Positions 22,898 to 34,184 of a stretch of 64,000 bases of DNA are shown piece by piece (position 1 is the stretch's first letter; every line of letters begins with the position of its first letter). Source of the DNA: Hyalella azteca (taxonomy: Eukaryota; Arthropoda; Malacostraca; Amphipoda; Hyalellidae); contig NW_025942343.1 in the NCBI RefSeq assembly GCF_000764305.2, forward strand, positions 104,839 through 168,838, read 5' to 3'. The notes beneath the pieces are model-generated. The model was not told the origin of the DNA, did no database searches, and saw only the letters and a list, made by a program, of their open reading frames with translations. Made by a program: the position numbers and the translations under genes.

Positions 22898-23081
22898 CAC
22901 TCAGAAACATGATGGGGTTATAATGTCAAAGTAGTGACACACTATCTTACCCACATCAAAAGCAGAGTGCGAATTTGGCATTTATATGCCCTCTCGTCGG
23001 ACCAAACTGCGTCAGGATGACCCATACAAGCACAAGAAGAGCATCGCTCTGTAGACAACGACCCGCTCATTTCTCCAAGTG
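22898..23081. mobile_element. CACTC-family MITE (copy 2)
   Basis: CACTCAGAAACATGATGGGG at the left and CGACCCGCTCATTTCTCCAA then GTG at the right, 184 bp, matching 11081-11264 base for base in layout. Confidence 0.75.
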
Positions 23082-23102
23082 CAAGCACAATTTTCCATAG
23101 CT

Positions 23103-23270
23103 ACGCCTCCCCCACGCCTTTTCCCGCGCTTTTTCCCACGCCTCCCCAACGCCTTTTCTCACGCCTCCCCCACGCTTTTTCCTACGCCTTTTCCCATGCC
23201 TCCCCAACCCCTTTTCCCACGCCTTTCTTTCCCCTCGCCATTTCCCACGCCTTTTCCCACGCCTCCTCCC
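23103..23270. repeat. CACGCCTTTTCCC pyrimidine-rich repeat (copy 2)
   Basis: Same C/T-rich tract as 11285-11545 with a different internal order of units. Confidence 0.87.
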
Positions 23271-23497
23271 TCAATGTTGACGCCTTCAGCCACGGCACCA
23301 GCGGACATTTCATAATTTTTTTTTTTTTGAATTGGCGTGCACTATTCGAACTTTTATACAGGAGGCGCCATTGACATGTTTGCTATCAGATAATTAGAAA
23401 TACTTAGATGAAAAAATTTAAAAACGAGACTTGAGTGAAATAACTATCAAATCGTTCCATTAATAAACCAAGTATCTGTCTTTTAAATAAGTAAAGT

Positions 23498-23885
23498 GTA
23501 TAGCAGTAGCTGTAGCTGTAGCCATAGCTATAGCTCTAGCCATAGCTGTAGCCATAGCTGTAGCCATAGCTGTAGCCATAGCTGTAGCCGTAGCCATAGC
23601 TGTAGCCGTAGCCATAGCTGTAGCCGTAGCCATAGCTGTAGCCATAGCTGTAGCTGTAGCTTTAGCCATAGCTGTAGCCATAGCTGTAGCCATAGCTGTA
23701 GCCATAGCTGTAGCTATAGCTATAGCTGAAGCCATAGCTGTAGCCATAGCTGTAGCCATAGCTGTAGCCGTAGCTGTAGCCATAGCTGTAGCCATAGCTG
23801 TAGCTCTAGCTATAGCCGTAGCTGTAGCCATAGCTGTAGCCATAGCTGTAGCCATAGCTGCAGCCGTAGCTGTAGCCATAGCCGG
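23498..23885. repeat. 12-bp minisatellite GTAGCCATAGCT (about 32 units)
   Basis: Units alternate between GTAGCCATAGCT and GTAGCCGTAGCT/GTAGCTATAGCT. Each contains AGCT, and the unit is nearly self-complementary (AGCTATGGCTAC). It is present only in copy 2, inside a copy-2-only segment. Long ORFs on both strands (Met-Ala-Thr and Ser-Cys-Ser-His repeats) are by-products of the 12-bp period. Confidence 0.95.
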
Positions 23886-24486
23886 GTCTCCATCCATAAT
23901 GCAAAGACTCTTCCTCCACGCCTCCAGGGCGGCAGAATCTTCTCTTTAGAAAGTTTCGGCATCACATCGGCTGGCCATAAATCTCGCACTGCCAGTAAAT
24001 CTTAATGAGGATTAGACGCTCAGAAACAGATGTTATGGCTCGGCGTGCCGTGCAGGTGGCAACTTTAAAATTTCCTGGCAAAACTTGCCCAAATAATGAT
24101 AGGATGCAGTGGTTGGGAGAAGAAGACGCTGTAAAGGGTAAAAAAGTCGTTGTAAAATTAAAAATTATTCTGTAATTTGAAGATGAATCTACAAACAAAA
24201 CTTTACATGAGCCTAAAATAATAGATTTGGTCAATGGATCACATTCATGGATATTAAGGCGGAATTAAGTTTCTTCAAAAGTTCATGTTTTCATAGTTTC
24301 AAATTATGAAAATGACCGTAAATCCATTTGTGGTGGCAGATTGTAGCAGAGGGAAGGTATGACTCAGAAATGTTTCTAGCACTACTTTGTCCAGAGTGAC
24401 GCGAAAAATATCGAACAAAAAAAACTTTTTTACTGCACGACGATTTAGTTCATCATAGATAGATGTGTATGATAATGTTTAAATGT

Positions 24487-24513
24487 TCAACACCGTTTTC
24501 CATAGCTACGCTA
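24487..24513. repeat. Perfect 9-bp hairpin, copy 2 only
   Basis: TTCCATAGC-TAC-GCTATGGAA is a perfect hairpin. The left half (TTTTCCATAGCTACGC) repeats the sequence that leads into the pyrimidine array at 23092 and 11275. Copy 1 has unrelated bases at the matching site. Confidence 0.75.
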
Positions 24514-24804
24514 TGGAACATAACCTCGGTTCGCACGCATTGTATAACCTATCATCACTGTTGTCATCTTAGCACCAAGCCTCGCCGTAACAGTGATTTA
24601 AATTAATAATGTGAAGTATCGTGCGCTGCATGGTAATGGTGAGAGATCATCAGACATTATGATGACATCAAATGGTGCTGCAAGGTGAAAGTGATTGCAC
24701 ACTTCTTGGTCCTAGCCAGGGACACATGACGCGTAAACAAAAAACATTTCGCTATTTAATGAAGAAACTTCACAAAAACATTTTCCAGCGAACTGAAAGC
24801 CTGA

Positions 24805-25010
24805 CTATTTCATGAAAATTCATCAGAACACTGAATTCATCAGCTTCCCAAGATGGATGCATTACTGGAATTCATGAAAATTTATCAGAATCTTGAATTC
24901 ATCACCATCCTAAGATCCTAAGATTATCAGCTCGATTGGAATTCATGAAAATTCATCAGAATAAAGAATTCATCAAGCTGCATGTCTGACTGTAATTCAT
25001 GAATATCATT
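24805..25010. repeat. ~60-bp AATTCATGAAAATTCATCAG repeat (copy 2)
   Basis: Matches 12500-12720, about four units. Confidence 0.78.
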
Positions 25011-25465
25011 CAGCCGAACTTGCACATTTGTCCTTCGAGACAAATATATTATACAGCCTTTAAAATTCGAATCCAGTATAATGATTATATGTGAGAAGTA
25101 AGATTTAATTTTCGGAATACTGAGTCCCTCAGTGATATAATTATAAGAAAAAATAGTGTGATATTTTACAGCCAAGAACGAAAAAGTAATAATAATTAAT
25201 AATAACACAATAAAAGTAATACTAAATAATTAGTAATAAATAATTAAATAATAATTAATAATTTATTATTCAATTAATTATTATTTAACAATATTTAATA
25301 AGAATTAAAAATAATTAATCAATAATTAACAATATTTGATAATAATTAATAATAATTATTAATAATTAAGTAGCAATAATAATTAATAATAACTTTTCAA
25401 GTCGGAAACACGTGAAGATGAGCAGACTCGGCCATGACCCTCCATGCATCCCCAGCACCCGACTA

Positions 25466-25651
25466 CACTCAGAGAAATCAATGACTCTTTGTCAAAATAG
25501 CGATGCATTTTTTGTCCTCTGTGGGTCAACCTAACGCAGATTGGCCCGGCATAAAAGGCGTATCAGGGCTACTTCGGCTCTCTGATTCAGTTATGGGTAA
25601 CAAAATGCTTCACTATTTGGACAAAATCCCCGATTGATTTTTCTGCGAGTG
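25466..25651. mobile_element. CACTC-family MITE, full length, copy 2 only
   Basis: It starts CACTCAGAGAAATCAATGAC then TCTTTGTCAAAATAGCGATG and ends TTCACTATTTGGACAAAATC then CCCGATTGATTTTTCTGCGA and GTG. This 186-bp copy shows the long terminal inverted repeats most clearly. The matching place in copy 1 is occupied by the adaptor-linked chimeric segment. Confidence 0.8.
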
Positions 25652-25664
25652 ATGGGTACTGAAT

Positions 25665-25785
25665 TATAGTGAAGTGTGATGGATAGTGAAAGATAGTGAA
25701 GTATAATGACTTATAGTTAATTATGGTGAATTATAGTGAAGTATAGTGAACTAGTGTGAAGTATAGTGCATGATAGTGTCACTTA
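25665..25785. repeat. Degenerate TATAGTGAAGTATAGTGAA repeat (copy 2)
   Basis: Short decayed counterpart of the 13047-13345 array. Confidence 0.75.
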
Positions 25786-26512
25786 TTATTGTAACTTACT
25801 TAGTGACAATAATGTTATTGCTCGTACAGAAGAAATCCCATGTCAAAAAATCGACTAAATTAGATAAAATAATCAATTATGAGAGAATGACTCGTAAATA
25901 TATGACGTTATTATAAAGTCCCGATGTGGTCAACCATTTCTTAGGTTATTTATTAAATCAAGTAGACAAACATGCAATTAATTGAACGGCATTCGATTGT
26001 GGTTGAAAAGATATCAACAAACTTCACAAAGTATATTAAAAATAAAAAACTAATTCTATCATCAATAAAAATATAGTATTTCTCCAATGAAGCAGAAATA
26101 TCTATAAAAGTGACTCGAAAGCAACAACAGTTGCAGTTCTGAAGTTGGTATAAAGTATACCTACCTGCAGTATAAATGAAACCTGGCGTCCTTTAAACCT
26201 ACATTTCATAGATATAGTGCACAAAAATTATATGAGCAAATAGGGAAATAAGTGTTGTTGTTCATGACGCTTGATTTATATTTGGCAAACGTGTATAATG
26301 AATGCATTTTCTTTTGAAGCTATTTAGTGAATTAACAGGGCCAATTACGTTCACCAAATGTAATTTGTACTTGGCAAATTCCTTTTCAAGATAATCAAAA
26401 GACATACGTAATAACTTAAATAGTGTTTGAATATTTGTCCATGAAAAAATAAATGTTTCTAGCTAAGTTTAAGAGTAATATAACGTTTGAAATGTAAATT
26501 AATTGATAAAAG

Positions 26513-27030
26513 TGAAATTATTTATCCTCTGGCATTTGCATGTCCCGCGCAACGCAGCACGGGCTACAGGTAATGGAGTTAATAACAAACTGAACAATAG
26601 ATGCAATTGCAGTAATAGCTACAATTGAAGCAATAGTAGACTGAACAATAATAAATACAATAGAGGTAATCGTCATGGCATCCGGGGCCTCATGTCGAGA
26701 CGAGGCAAATGACAGGTTCATCCTCGTATGCTGCTGGAGGAGAAATTTAAAATAATGATATGCGCCTTCAATAACGTCCTGAATGCAAGGGTTCATACAT
26801 ATGTTAAGATCATTCATTTGTCAAGTTTCTATGACATTCGATTGCTCGAATCGCCGAATCGCAGATTCACCGGAAATTCATAAGCAAAGAAAATAGCAGA
26901 AAAATTTACCATATATTCATAGTAGACGTTTTGGAGTCAATGTCAAGTGGTTGTGAGCTAAAAGCTGTATTCAAACTAATCCTCTGTATAAAAATATATA
27001 AGGATTCAATATACGCAAATCGGAAGCACT
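26513..27030. other. Non-coding, one unassigned ORF
   Basis: A 99-codon minus-strand frame (26817-26518) covers a region rich in degenerate CAATAGANGCAAT motifs. The protein has no recognisable domain and its hydrophobic middle is repetitive (IASIVAITAIASIV). I do not treat it as a gene. Confidence 0.4.
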
Positions 27031-27034
27031 GGAA

Positions 27035-27290
27035 CTAGAAATTAAAATCTAAGTCAGTGCGAACAGACGAATGAGGAGGACGTGATAGTACATGACTGGT
27101 CCTACAACTGCTCCCATTATGTTCCGCCACTCTAGAATAAAGACAGCACAACATTTCACCAACGTAAGTAGATGCGTATTGCGCACAACTGTATTCATGA
27201 ACTACATACGATCGCATATGAATAGAGAGAATATTTTTGTACCTGAAAATAGACCCATTTTAAATTATTCACCAATAAAACATGAAATAT
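27035..27290 (-). pseudogene. Penelope-like element remnant: GIY-YIG endonuclease segment
   Basis: The minus-strand frame reads RYKNILSIHMRSYVVHEYS then CAQYASTYVGEMLCCLYSRV and AEHNGSSCRTSHVLSRPPHS, then stops. This has the layout of the C-terminal GIY-YIG domain of Penelope-like retroelements: a V-Y-x-[FY]-x-C-x-x-C lead-in, the YxG catalytic turn (here TYVGE), an arginine/EH segment (RVAEH) and the xSxRTxxxLSxPxHSxxR tail. The second cysteine of the usual CxxC is tyrosine here (CAQY) and the frame ends soon after SVRTDLDFNF. No reverse transcriptase is readable upstream within the few hundred bases examined, so this is a truncated, decayed copy. The family call comes from remembered motif layout; a profile search would settle it. 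Confidence 0.7.
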
Positions 27291-27316
27291 TTATTAAAAA
27301 ACTTCCAATTCCTTAA

Positions 27317-28840
27317 CATAATTTTGGATGCGTATAGATAGAAACAACTACCAACGATCCATATTATCGCGCTCAGGGAGCAACCTCACCGTAACGCTTG
27401 GACATGATATTATGATTTTGGATAATACCTGGTAAGACGCAAACACATTCTGCGTGAAGATATAGTACGAAATTTTAAATTCAGCGGGCAGAGCATGGAA
27501 TTTAAAGCAAATACGAAAGTCGCGGGGCTATAGTTTTTTAATCGCATTCATTTTGAATCGAAAAGAGAGTGAGCTAAAAAAGCTACTTTACCTAGTAGGT
27601 GGATATCGATCTCCGACTTTCGGTGATTTTCGATTATCCGGAAATGAGTCACTTCGAGACGTCTCATCTAATGTGAAGTAATTATTACTCGCGGTACTTG
27701 ATTCAATTTAACACGTATGTTTTATATGCATTAATAATAATAGCATGAAATAATAGGGACAACAAAATGTGCCTTAATTCTCCAATCATAATAAACAACT
27801 CAAAAAAACCATCTTCCGCTTTACAATTTATATTGCCTCAAGGACGGACTCATAATCAGACTTTAATGAAGCAATACGAGGCACCCGCAAGGTGAAGAGA
27901 GCAAAGGTGATAGCGTTAGTATTAATTAACTACTAACTTGATCTAAGGTGAAGCTTAAGTAGAGCTCATTTGGCGTCAAGAAGTCCTTCAACAGACGAGC
28001 TTTGAGGAGCCTGGTATAATGTTAGTGAAATGGAGAGTGCGAGGTTATTTAGTTTCTGATATTCAAACAGAGATTTTGATTAATTAGATTAGATTTGCAG
28101 TCAAATTAAATTAGATTGAATGTTATAACTTAGTTACAAGGTTATTCAAATATTAATTTGTGCTCTGACATAACATTAGCGGCATCTATTATCAATGTGC
28201 TCAGTTTTAATAATAGTAGTAGTAATAATAATATAATAATGATAATGATAACAATCAATTTTTTGCGCATCTAATATGTTTACGACTTCAACAGAAGGTG
28301 AGGTGAGAGATATTACGTATAGTATCTTACTATTCCTACTACCTATAGCAAGATCCTATTGCAAACAGCATCTTCCTATAGATTCCGAACAATCAAACTA
28401 GACAAATTATAACTATGGCAATGAACGTAACTCGAACCATGCATACTAAAATTTAATAAGTAAACCAAATATGCATTAAATGAACAATGGAAACGATATC
28501 AAATTTACAAGCACAATAAGTATTAGATATTATTAATTAAATTTATTAAAGATTTGATAACTTAATCTACGATGCCAGTGTACTGAAATGCAATAATATA
28601 TACTGATGAATAATATAAATATAATTAAATACAAAATCAATAATATAATACAGTACCGTATATAGTAATAATATGCACTATAAATAATAATAGGTATATG
28701 ATATATGTCATAAAAAAAGAACATTTTTGTATTTCCGCAATAAATATTAATATTCTGATTAAAATACCATTAAGTGCCGGTATAATTACTCAAGTAGTTA
28801 ACAGCGTCTGTTGCTTTGAGTTCGTGATCATCAATATATA
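27317..28840. other. Non-coding, nothing recognised
   Basis: AT-rich DNA with simple TAATAATAAT tracts near 28210-28260 and 28590-28700. No repeat family, exon or RNA gene was identified. Confidence 0.45.
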
Positions 28841-28849
28841 CGTGATCAA

Positions 28850-29180
28850 CCATAAACACCCTATTAACATAATATTCATATTATTCACCCATTAACACCC
28901 CATTCACATTATATATTCCGCACCATTAAGACCCCCATTACCTTTTTAATAAATGTCTCCATCCATTAGAAACCTCATTAACATTTTGTAGTGAATAATG
29001 TCCAAATATTCACTACAAATATTCACACCCTATTTGCTTGGCCGCAGCAAGAATTTGACACCACTCTGAACTCGATACGGTCTCATACCAAGATTTCGAG
29101 ATCACTTTCTCATTCATATTCTTCACCCATTAGCACCCCATTAACATTATATATTCTTCACCCATTAACATAGTTAAAAT
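28850..29180. repeat. Degenerate CCCATTAACACCCCATTAAC repeat
   Basis: CACCCATTAACACCCCATTC and ACATTATATATTC units recur irregularly. The cluster is interrupted around 29020-29110 by unrelated sequence. It includes a perfect 13-bp hairpin (TTTGTAGTGAATA 28985-28997 / TATTCACTACAAA 29007-29019). Confidence 0.75.
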
Positions 29181-29209
29181 TTTCAACCCATCACACCCCA
29201 TTAACAAGA

Positions 29210-29312
29210 TTATAGTTAAATTTGATTATAGTTAAATTAGATTATAATTAAATTAGATTATAGTTAAATTAGATTATAGTTAAATTTGATTATAGTTAAG
29301 TTTGATTATGAT
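29210..29312. repeat. 16-bp repeat TTAGATTATAGTTAAA
   Basis: About six units with T/A alternation at one position (TTAGAT/TTTGAT). Confidence 0.88.
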
Positions 29313-29385
29313 TAATTGTTGGAGCTTAGAAACAGGAAATAATATAACCAAATCAAGCTACAGAAACACACATTCATTTTACAAG

Positions 29386-29420
29386 CACGTCTCAAGTCTC
29401 TCACGTTTCTCATAATTAAA
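29386..29420. repeat. Isolated relative of the 27-bp array unit
   Basis: CACGTCTCAAGTCTC and TCACGTTTCTCATAATTAAA match the unit of the array at 288-775, including the CTCAAGTCTC variant seen at its right end. It is a single occurrence, 29 kb away. Confidence 0.65.
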
Positions 29421-29529
29421 TGAAAAAAACTTACAATCGCTAAATCTGATATTTTTAACAAATATAAGAGTTTCTTGCCCTCATTAAATATTTTGTACAG
29501 AAAAATCGCTGCTTTCCTCATATAAAGAA

Positions 29530-30310
29530 GCTGTCTAATTTAGGTCGCGCTTTATATATAAAATGTTGTATTTAATATAAAAAATAAAACAATAATATAT
29601 TAATCAAAATAATTAAATAATAATATATAAATTAAAATAAAGGATGTCTTGTAATTGCCTCATTCTACAGCACAAGAAAAACTTGATGAATTCTAGGCAC
29701 TTATTCGACAACTTGAAAATTTTATATAATATAAAGAACTTGGGAAACACTATTTATATATATTTATGAATAAACGGTAAAGATTTTTTTAAATTATCCG
29801 CGAACGTTATAGCAGTGAATTAAATTGGTCGATAATATAGGTAATAGAATATATATAAAATAAATTATATAATAATTATATAAATTATATAAATTATATA
29901 ATAAAATTATATGAAGAACGGTATTTTTCACTTATAGCACAGGTCATTGTTTCTGTGGCGAGGAAATTGAAATTGACATTCAGAAACGCTCTTTTTAAAC
30001 TTGACAAAAACTTAATTACTTCAAGTAATAACTTTCGCTGTTGAAAATATATAACACTGCAAGTTTATTTTATTCATAGATATTGTAAACACATCTTAGT
30101 GCTAATTTAAGCAAGATATCTATATATTAGTAACATGCTTCAATCTTGACGAGAATATAATGATATTCATGTTGACAACATATATAATCACTAACATAAA
30201 CACCAGACAAAAAATGCAAACACCAGAAAAATGAACACATTTGAGTTATTCACAGCGGCCAAAATTCTAATCAAATATTACTTAGAATTCATTCGAAATT
30301 CATAAGAAAT
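29530..30310. other. Non-coding, AT-rich simple sequence
   Basis: TATATAAT/AATTAAAATA tracts dominate 29560-29920. Nothing else was recognised. Confidence 0.45.
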
Positions 30311-30319
30311 TCTAGATTG

Positions 30320-30508
30320 CACTCGAAGACATAGAATGGTCATATTGTCTAATTAGTGACATATAAAATTACCCACAGCTCAATCGGAGATCGGACGCGT
30401 AGCACTAATGGTGCTACATCTCTTGCCTGGCCAAAATGGGTCAGAATGACCCATGCGGGGTCATACCGCATCTTAATTTGGGCAATGTCTCATACATTTC
30501 CATGAGTG
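30320..30508. mobile_element. CACTC-family MITE
   Basis: Left arm CACTCGAAGACATAGAATGG then TCATATTGTCTAATTAGTGA; right arm TTTGGGCAATGTCTCATACA and CATGAGTG; interior TGGCCAAAATGGGTCAGAAT then GACCC. It is 189 bp. Flanking TA is not evident. Confidence 0.76.
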
Positions 30509-30837
30509 TGAATCCCAACACGTGGATAAAACTTTAATTAAAAATAAAGCCGGTGAATGAAATGAATGTCCTGCCTTGCGTTGAATTTGGATGAAAAGTC
30601 GAGTTACATAGATGATACGAATAAATGCAAGAAATGTTCATCCTCTGTCACACCATTAACATATTGCACGTATTAATATTTAATTGTTTCATACAGATAT
30701 ATGCTCTCATTAATATACTGTTGAGATTCTGATATACTAGTGAATAAGTGATAAATCATAATCTCGATAGCATTACGCAAAGAATGCAGTCTGATTTTTC
30801 TTCATCAATTGACGATCATTAAACTATACTTCGGTGA

Positions 30838-31178
30838 TCATCGTAAAGTGAGTCATCGTAAAGCGAGTCATCGTAAAGTGAGTCATCGTGAAGTGAGTCA
30901 TCGTAAAGTGAGTCATCGTGAAGTGAGTCATCGTGAAGTGAGTCATCGTAAAGTGAGTCATCGTGAAGGGAGTCATCGTAAAGTAAGTCATCCTAAAGTG
31001 AGTCATCGTAAAGTGAGTCATCGTAAAGTGATTCATCGTAAAGTGAGTCAGCGTAAAGGGAGTCATCGTAAAGTGAGTCATCGTAAAGTGAGTCATCGCA
31101 AAGTGAGTCATCGCAAAGCGAGTCATCGTAAAGCGAGTCATCGTAAAGTGAGTCATCGTAAAGAGTGAGTCATCGTAA
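30838..31178. repeat. 15-bp minisatellite GTCATCGTAAAGTGA (about 22 units)
   Basis: Very regular array with A/G variation (CGTAAAG / CGTGAAG). The 15-bp period keeps both strands open, giving SHRKV and MTHFT pseudo-peptides. Confidence 0.96.
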
Positions 31179-31494
31179 AGTTAGTATATTGTCTTGCATT
31201 AAAATATAATTCACAGTCGAATAATAATTCACAACGGAAATCCTGACAATATTGTTGTCAACTCGCTGCAAAATTTCCGAAGTAAAATATCCAATAATAG
31301 TTAATTTTAAAAAATTAAGTTTAATAACAACCCTCAATGGCCGCTTGGTCATTACACCACAAAACTCAAACTCCTAACAGGAAGTTTAGTGAATCTTACC
31401 TTCCGCTAAACGATGACGAAATGTTTATTGATATAACGACGACGAATTCCTGGACATCGTTCGGTGTTTGCGAACGATCACGCGAAGACCGTTA

Positions 31495-31675
31495 TTATAT
31501 AACGTATTATAAGGCGTATTATGAGGCGTAGTATAAGACGTATTATGAGGTGTATTATAAGACGTATTATAAGGCGTATAATAAGGTGTATAATAAGACG
31601 TATTATAAGACGTATTATAATGCGTATTATAAGAGGTATTAGGATACGTATTATATGACGTATTATAAAACTTAA
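31495..31675. repeat. 12-bp repeat CGTATTATAAGR
   Basis: About 15 units of CGTATTATAAGA/CGTATTATAAGG with GAGG and AATG variants. Confidence 0.92.
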
Positions 31676-31676
31676 T

Positions 31677-31727
31677 TATACTGGCTCATATTGACCCAAC
31701 TATTGGACAACGTCTCACTCATTTGTC
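31677..31727. mobile_element. CACTC-family MITE, solitary right arm
   Basis: TACTGGCTCATATTGACCCA and CACTCATTTGTCTGAGTG match only a terminal arm of the family. The copy abuts the 12-bp array. Confidence 0.5.
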
Positions 31728-31792
31728 TGAGTGTTGCACCAGACGCCGGTGCTGTGGTCACGTTGACCTACAACGGCTCGGTCACCGCGCTC

Positions 31793-31912
31793 TGGAAATT
31801 AATGGGTAAAATTGTCCAAATAGTGACACACTTTTTGTGCGTATACTGCATCAAGTGACACACTGTCTCAACCACATAAAAGCGCAAAATTCATCGCTAT
31901 TTGAATAGCCCC
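31793..31912. mobile_element. CACTC-family MITE, ends trimmed
   Basis: AATGGGTAAAATTGTCCAAA then TAGTGACACACTTT, and TTCATCGCTATTTGAATAGC on the right, are the inner parts of both arms. The outer CACTC termini are missing. Confidence 0.62.
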
Positions 31913-31954
31913 AATCATGTTCCCGAGTTCCGTGGTGATGGAGAATTCTAAAAG

Positions 31955-32180
31955 AATGCTTACGTCTAACTATCCTAATTTTTTAAGAATTTTTGCGTCT
32001 AATTATCCTATTTTTATAAAAATAATCACGTCTAATGATCCTAATTTTATAGGAATAATAACGCCTAATTATCTAAATTTTATAAGAATAATCACGTCTA
32101 ATTATCTCAATTATAAAGGAGGCAAACGTCTAATTATCCTAATTTTATATGAATGCTCACGTCTAATTATCCGAATTCAA
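31955..32180. repeat. ~33-bp repeat ACGTCTAATTATCCTAATTT
   Basis: About seven irregular units joined by TTATAAGAATAATC-like spacers. Confidence 0.85.
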
Positions 32181-32576
32181 AACTGGATTTCGCATATAAA
32201 CGAATAATTACAAAATTAAACAAATAATAATATAAAAAAATGCAAATGCAAAATAAAAATGCAAAATAATATAAATGACCGACATGCATCAGGTCAATGT
32301 GACTGAAGCAATAAAATATACATCTTGTGCGAGTTAATTAATTGATTTACAGTCATCTCAAATGTACTCAAGGCGAACCAATATACTTAAAAAGAATATT
32401 ATATTAGTACTGACTAAGATGTAACAAATTTCCACCATATATTAACATGAAAAATTATCGATTAAATCACAAGCTGCTACAACCATCCATTACAATTAAT
32501 TCTGAATAAATAAATAAATAAATATAATATATTACAATGAAACATGCTCTTGAATAATTGAATGCTTAGCAGATAT

Positions 32577-32724
32577 CACTCCTATAAATGAATGAGTTAT
32601 ATTGTCAAAATAGCGACACACTTTTAGCATGTAGCACTGCAGGACCCAAGTGGGTCCGGGTAAGTCATACATGGGTAAAAGGTGCATCGATATTTCCACA
32701 CCATCCCATTAAGTACTTTTAGTG
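32577..32724. mobile_element. CACTC-family MITE
   Basis: CACTCCTATAAATGAATGAG then TTATATTGTCAAAATAGCGA at the left; GTGCATCGATATTTCCACAC then CATCCCATTAAGTACTTTTA and GTG at the right. It is 148 bp. Confidence 0.68.
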
Positions 32725-32861
32725 CTCGTCCGTGACTCAGACGCCGCAGGTTGACCCACTTCAGCCACAGGTTGACCCACTTTTGGTAAACGAGTATTTG
32801 ACCGCCAGCCACAGATGGCGCGATGTGGCTTGTGGCTTCTTCGTGAGTTTCGTGTAACCTA

Positions 32862-33050
32862 AAAACTTGGCATAAATTCTATTCCAAGGGATTTAAATCG
32901 TTTGTTGTAATTGTTAAGAAAACTTGGAATAAATTCTATTCCAAGGGATTTAAATCGTTTGTTATAATTATTAAGAAAACTTGGCATAAATTCTATTCCA
33001 AGGGATTTAAATCGTTTGTTATAAATTTAAATTGTTCGTTATAATTGTGA
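32862..33050. repeat. 57-bp tandem repeat, three units
   Basis: AAAACTTGGCATAAATTCTA then TTCCAAGGGATTTAAATCGT and TTGTTATAATT repeats with one or two changes per unit. The last unit is partial. Confidence 0.93.
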
Positions 33051-33422
33051 AGATGAGAATTTATGTGTTTATTAATTAAAAGGAACGCTGTGCTGTGTCG
33101 TGCATAGCGACGGGTTGGGAACTTTTAGAGGTTTAAAGCTTAATTGTAAAATTGTCTGAAATGTTTATATCGTTTGGCGTTAATATAATAGTTAAGCATT
33201 ACTTTAATTATTTAATTTAACTTTTAATTTAACTAATAAATTAATTGAATTATATTTAATTTAAATTTAATTTAATTATTTTAATTATTTATTTATTTTA
33301 ATTTTAATTTGAATTTAATTCAAAGTAATTTAACTACTTATTTAGTTTAATTACACATTACTTTAAAGTTTCTTTAAAGTAGGGATAACGAGTAAGCGTC
33401 TGTCATGGATTACTCAAGTCTT

Positions 33423-33570
33423 CACTCAATGAATTGAGTGAGACTTTTACAAATATCGATGAACTTTTTACCCTGTTGGGGAGTAACCTTGACCTTGGTT
33501 GACCCGGCAAAAGAACTTATCAGTGCTACCAACAGAAAGTGTCACTATTTGGACAAAATATTAGGAATAA
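33423..33570. mobile_element. CACTC-family MITE, right terminus decayed
   Basis: CACTCAATGAATTGAGTGAG then ACTTTTACAAATATCGATGA at the left; GTGTCACTATTTGGACAAAA at the right; interior GGTTGACCCGGCAAAAG. The exact right end is not discernible. The preceding stretch (33170-33370) is TTTAATTTAAT simple sequence. Confidence 0.62.
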
Positions 33571-34184
33571 AATATTAAATAATATTAAACAATAATGATT
33601 TGTATAATCAATATTATCATGACTACACACGCTGAGGAAGGTAGGATAATATGATTTACTATACTACGATTCAAGAAATAAAACTTCATATTCTTCGAAA
33701 AAAGTTCATCTTCTATATTTTTGTCTGTGAGATATTACGCCGCATTATGATATCTTGATATGTCTGAGGACGTAAATTAAACTCATGTTCGTGAATTCAA
33801 AAAACGCTTTTTGGGATTTGAGGTTGGACAGCTGGAAAAACCATGAGCCTGGTTTGAAAATGATCAGCTTAAATACAAGGTACGAATAAATAAATCGTTA
33901 ATAATGAATAATCTATATTATTAATATGAATAGAAATACTGTCAGTAATTATTATTATTAAATGATGTTACAATAAAAATTAATCAAGTTAAGAAGCACG
34001 GTAGTCTGACTCCTGGAACGAAGCCGACGAAAAGTTTTCCTCATTGCAAAAAAAAAAACATTTTAGTAAATAAATCGAGAGCAAGAATGCATGCGAGGCA
34101 ATAATAGGCACCTGGCTTGGCAGGACGATCATTGTGCGCATTCGATATGGCAGAAAAGTGCGCAACCGGAAAACTTCCAGCGAG

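Larger units (their letters stand above)
14670..26512 (+). repeat. Segmental duplication, copy 2 (~11.8 kb)
   Basis: This is collinear with 4385-14175 except for four differences. There are copy-2-only segments at 15770-17040, 17644-17856 (a MITE), 18760-19455 and 23280-23945. The block 21018-22562 is inverted relative to 9005-10705. Array lengths differ at nearly every shared minisatellite. The ~307-bp unit that is double in copy 1 is single here. No recognised gene lies within it. Confidence 0.88.

Noticed and set aside
23460..23897. Ala/Met/Thr-rich antifreeze-like protein
   Set aside because: It is translated from the 12-bp GTAGCCATAGCT array, which is open on both strands. The resemblance to Ala-rich ice-binding proteins is compositional only.
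30809..31168. Ser-His-Arg-Lys-Val repeat protein
   Set aside because: The 15-bp array gives equally long frames on both strands; no domain, start or splicing evidence.
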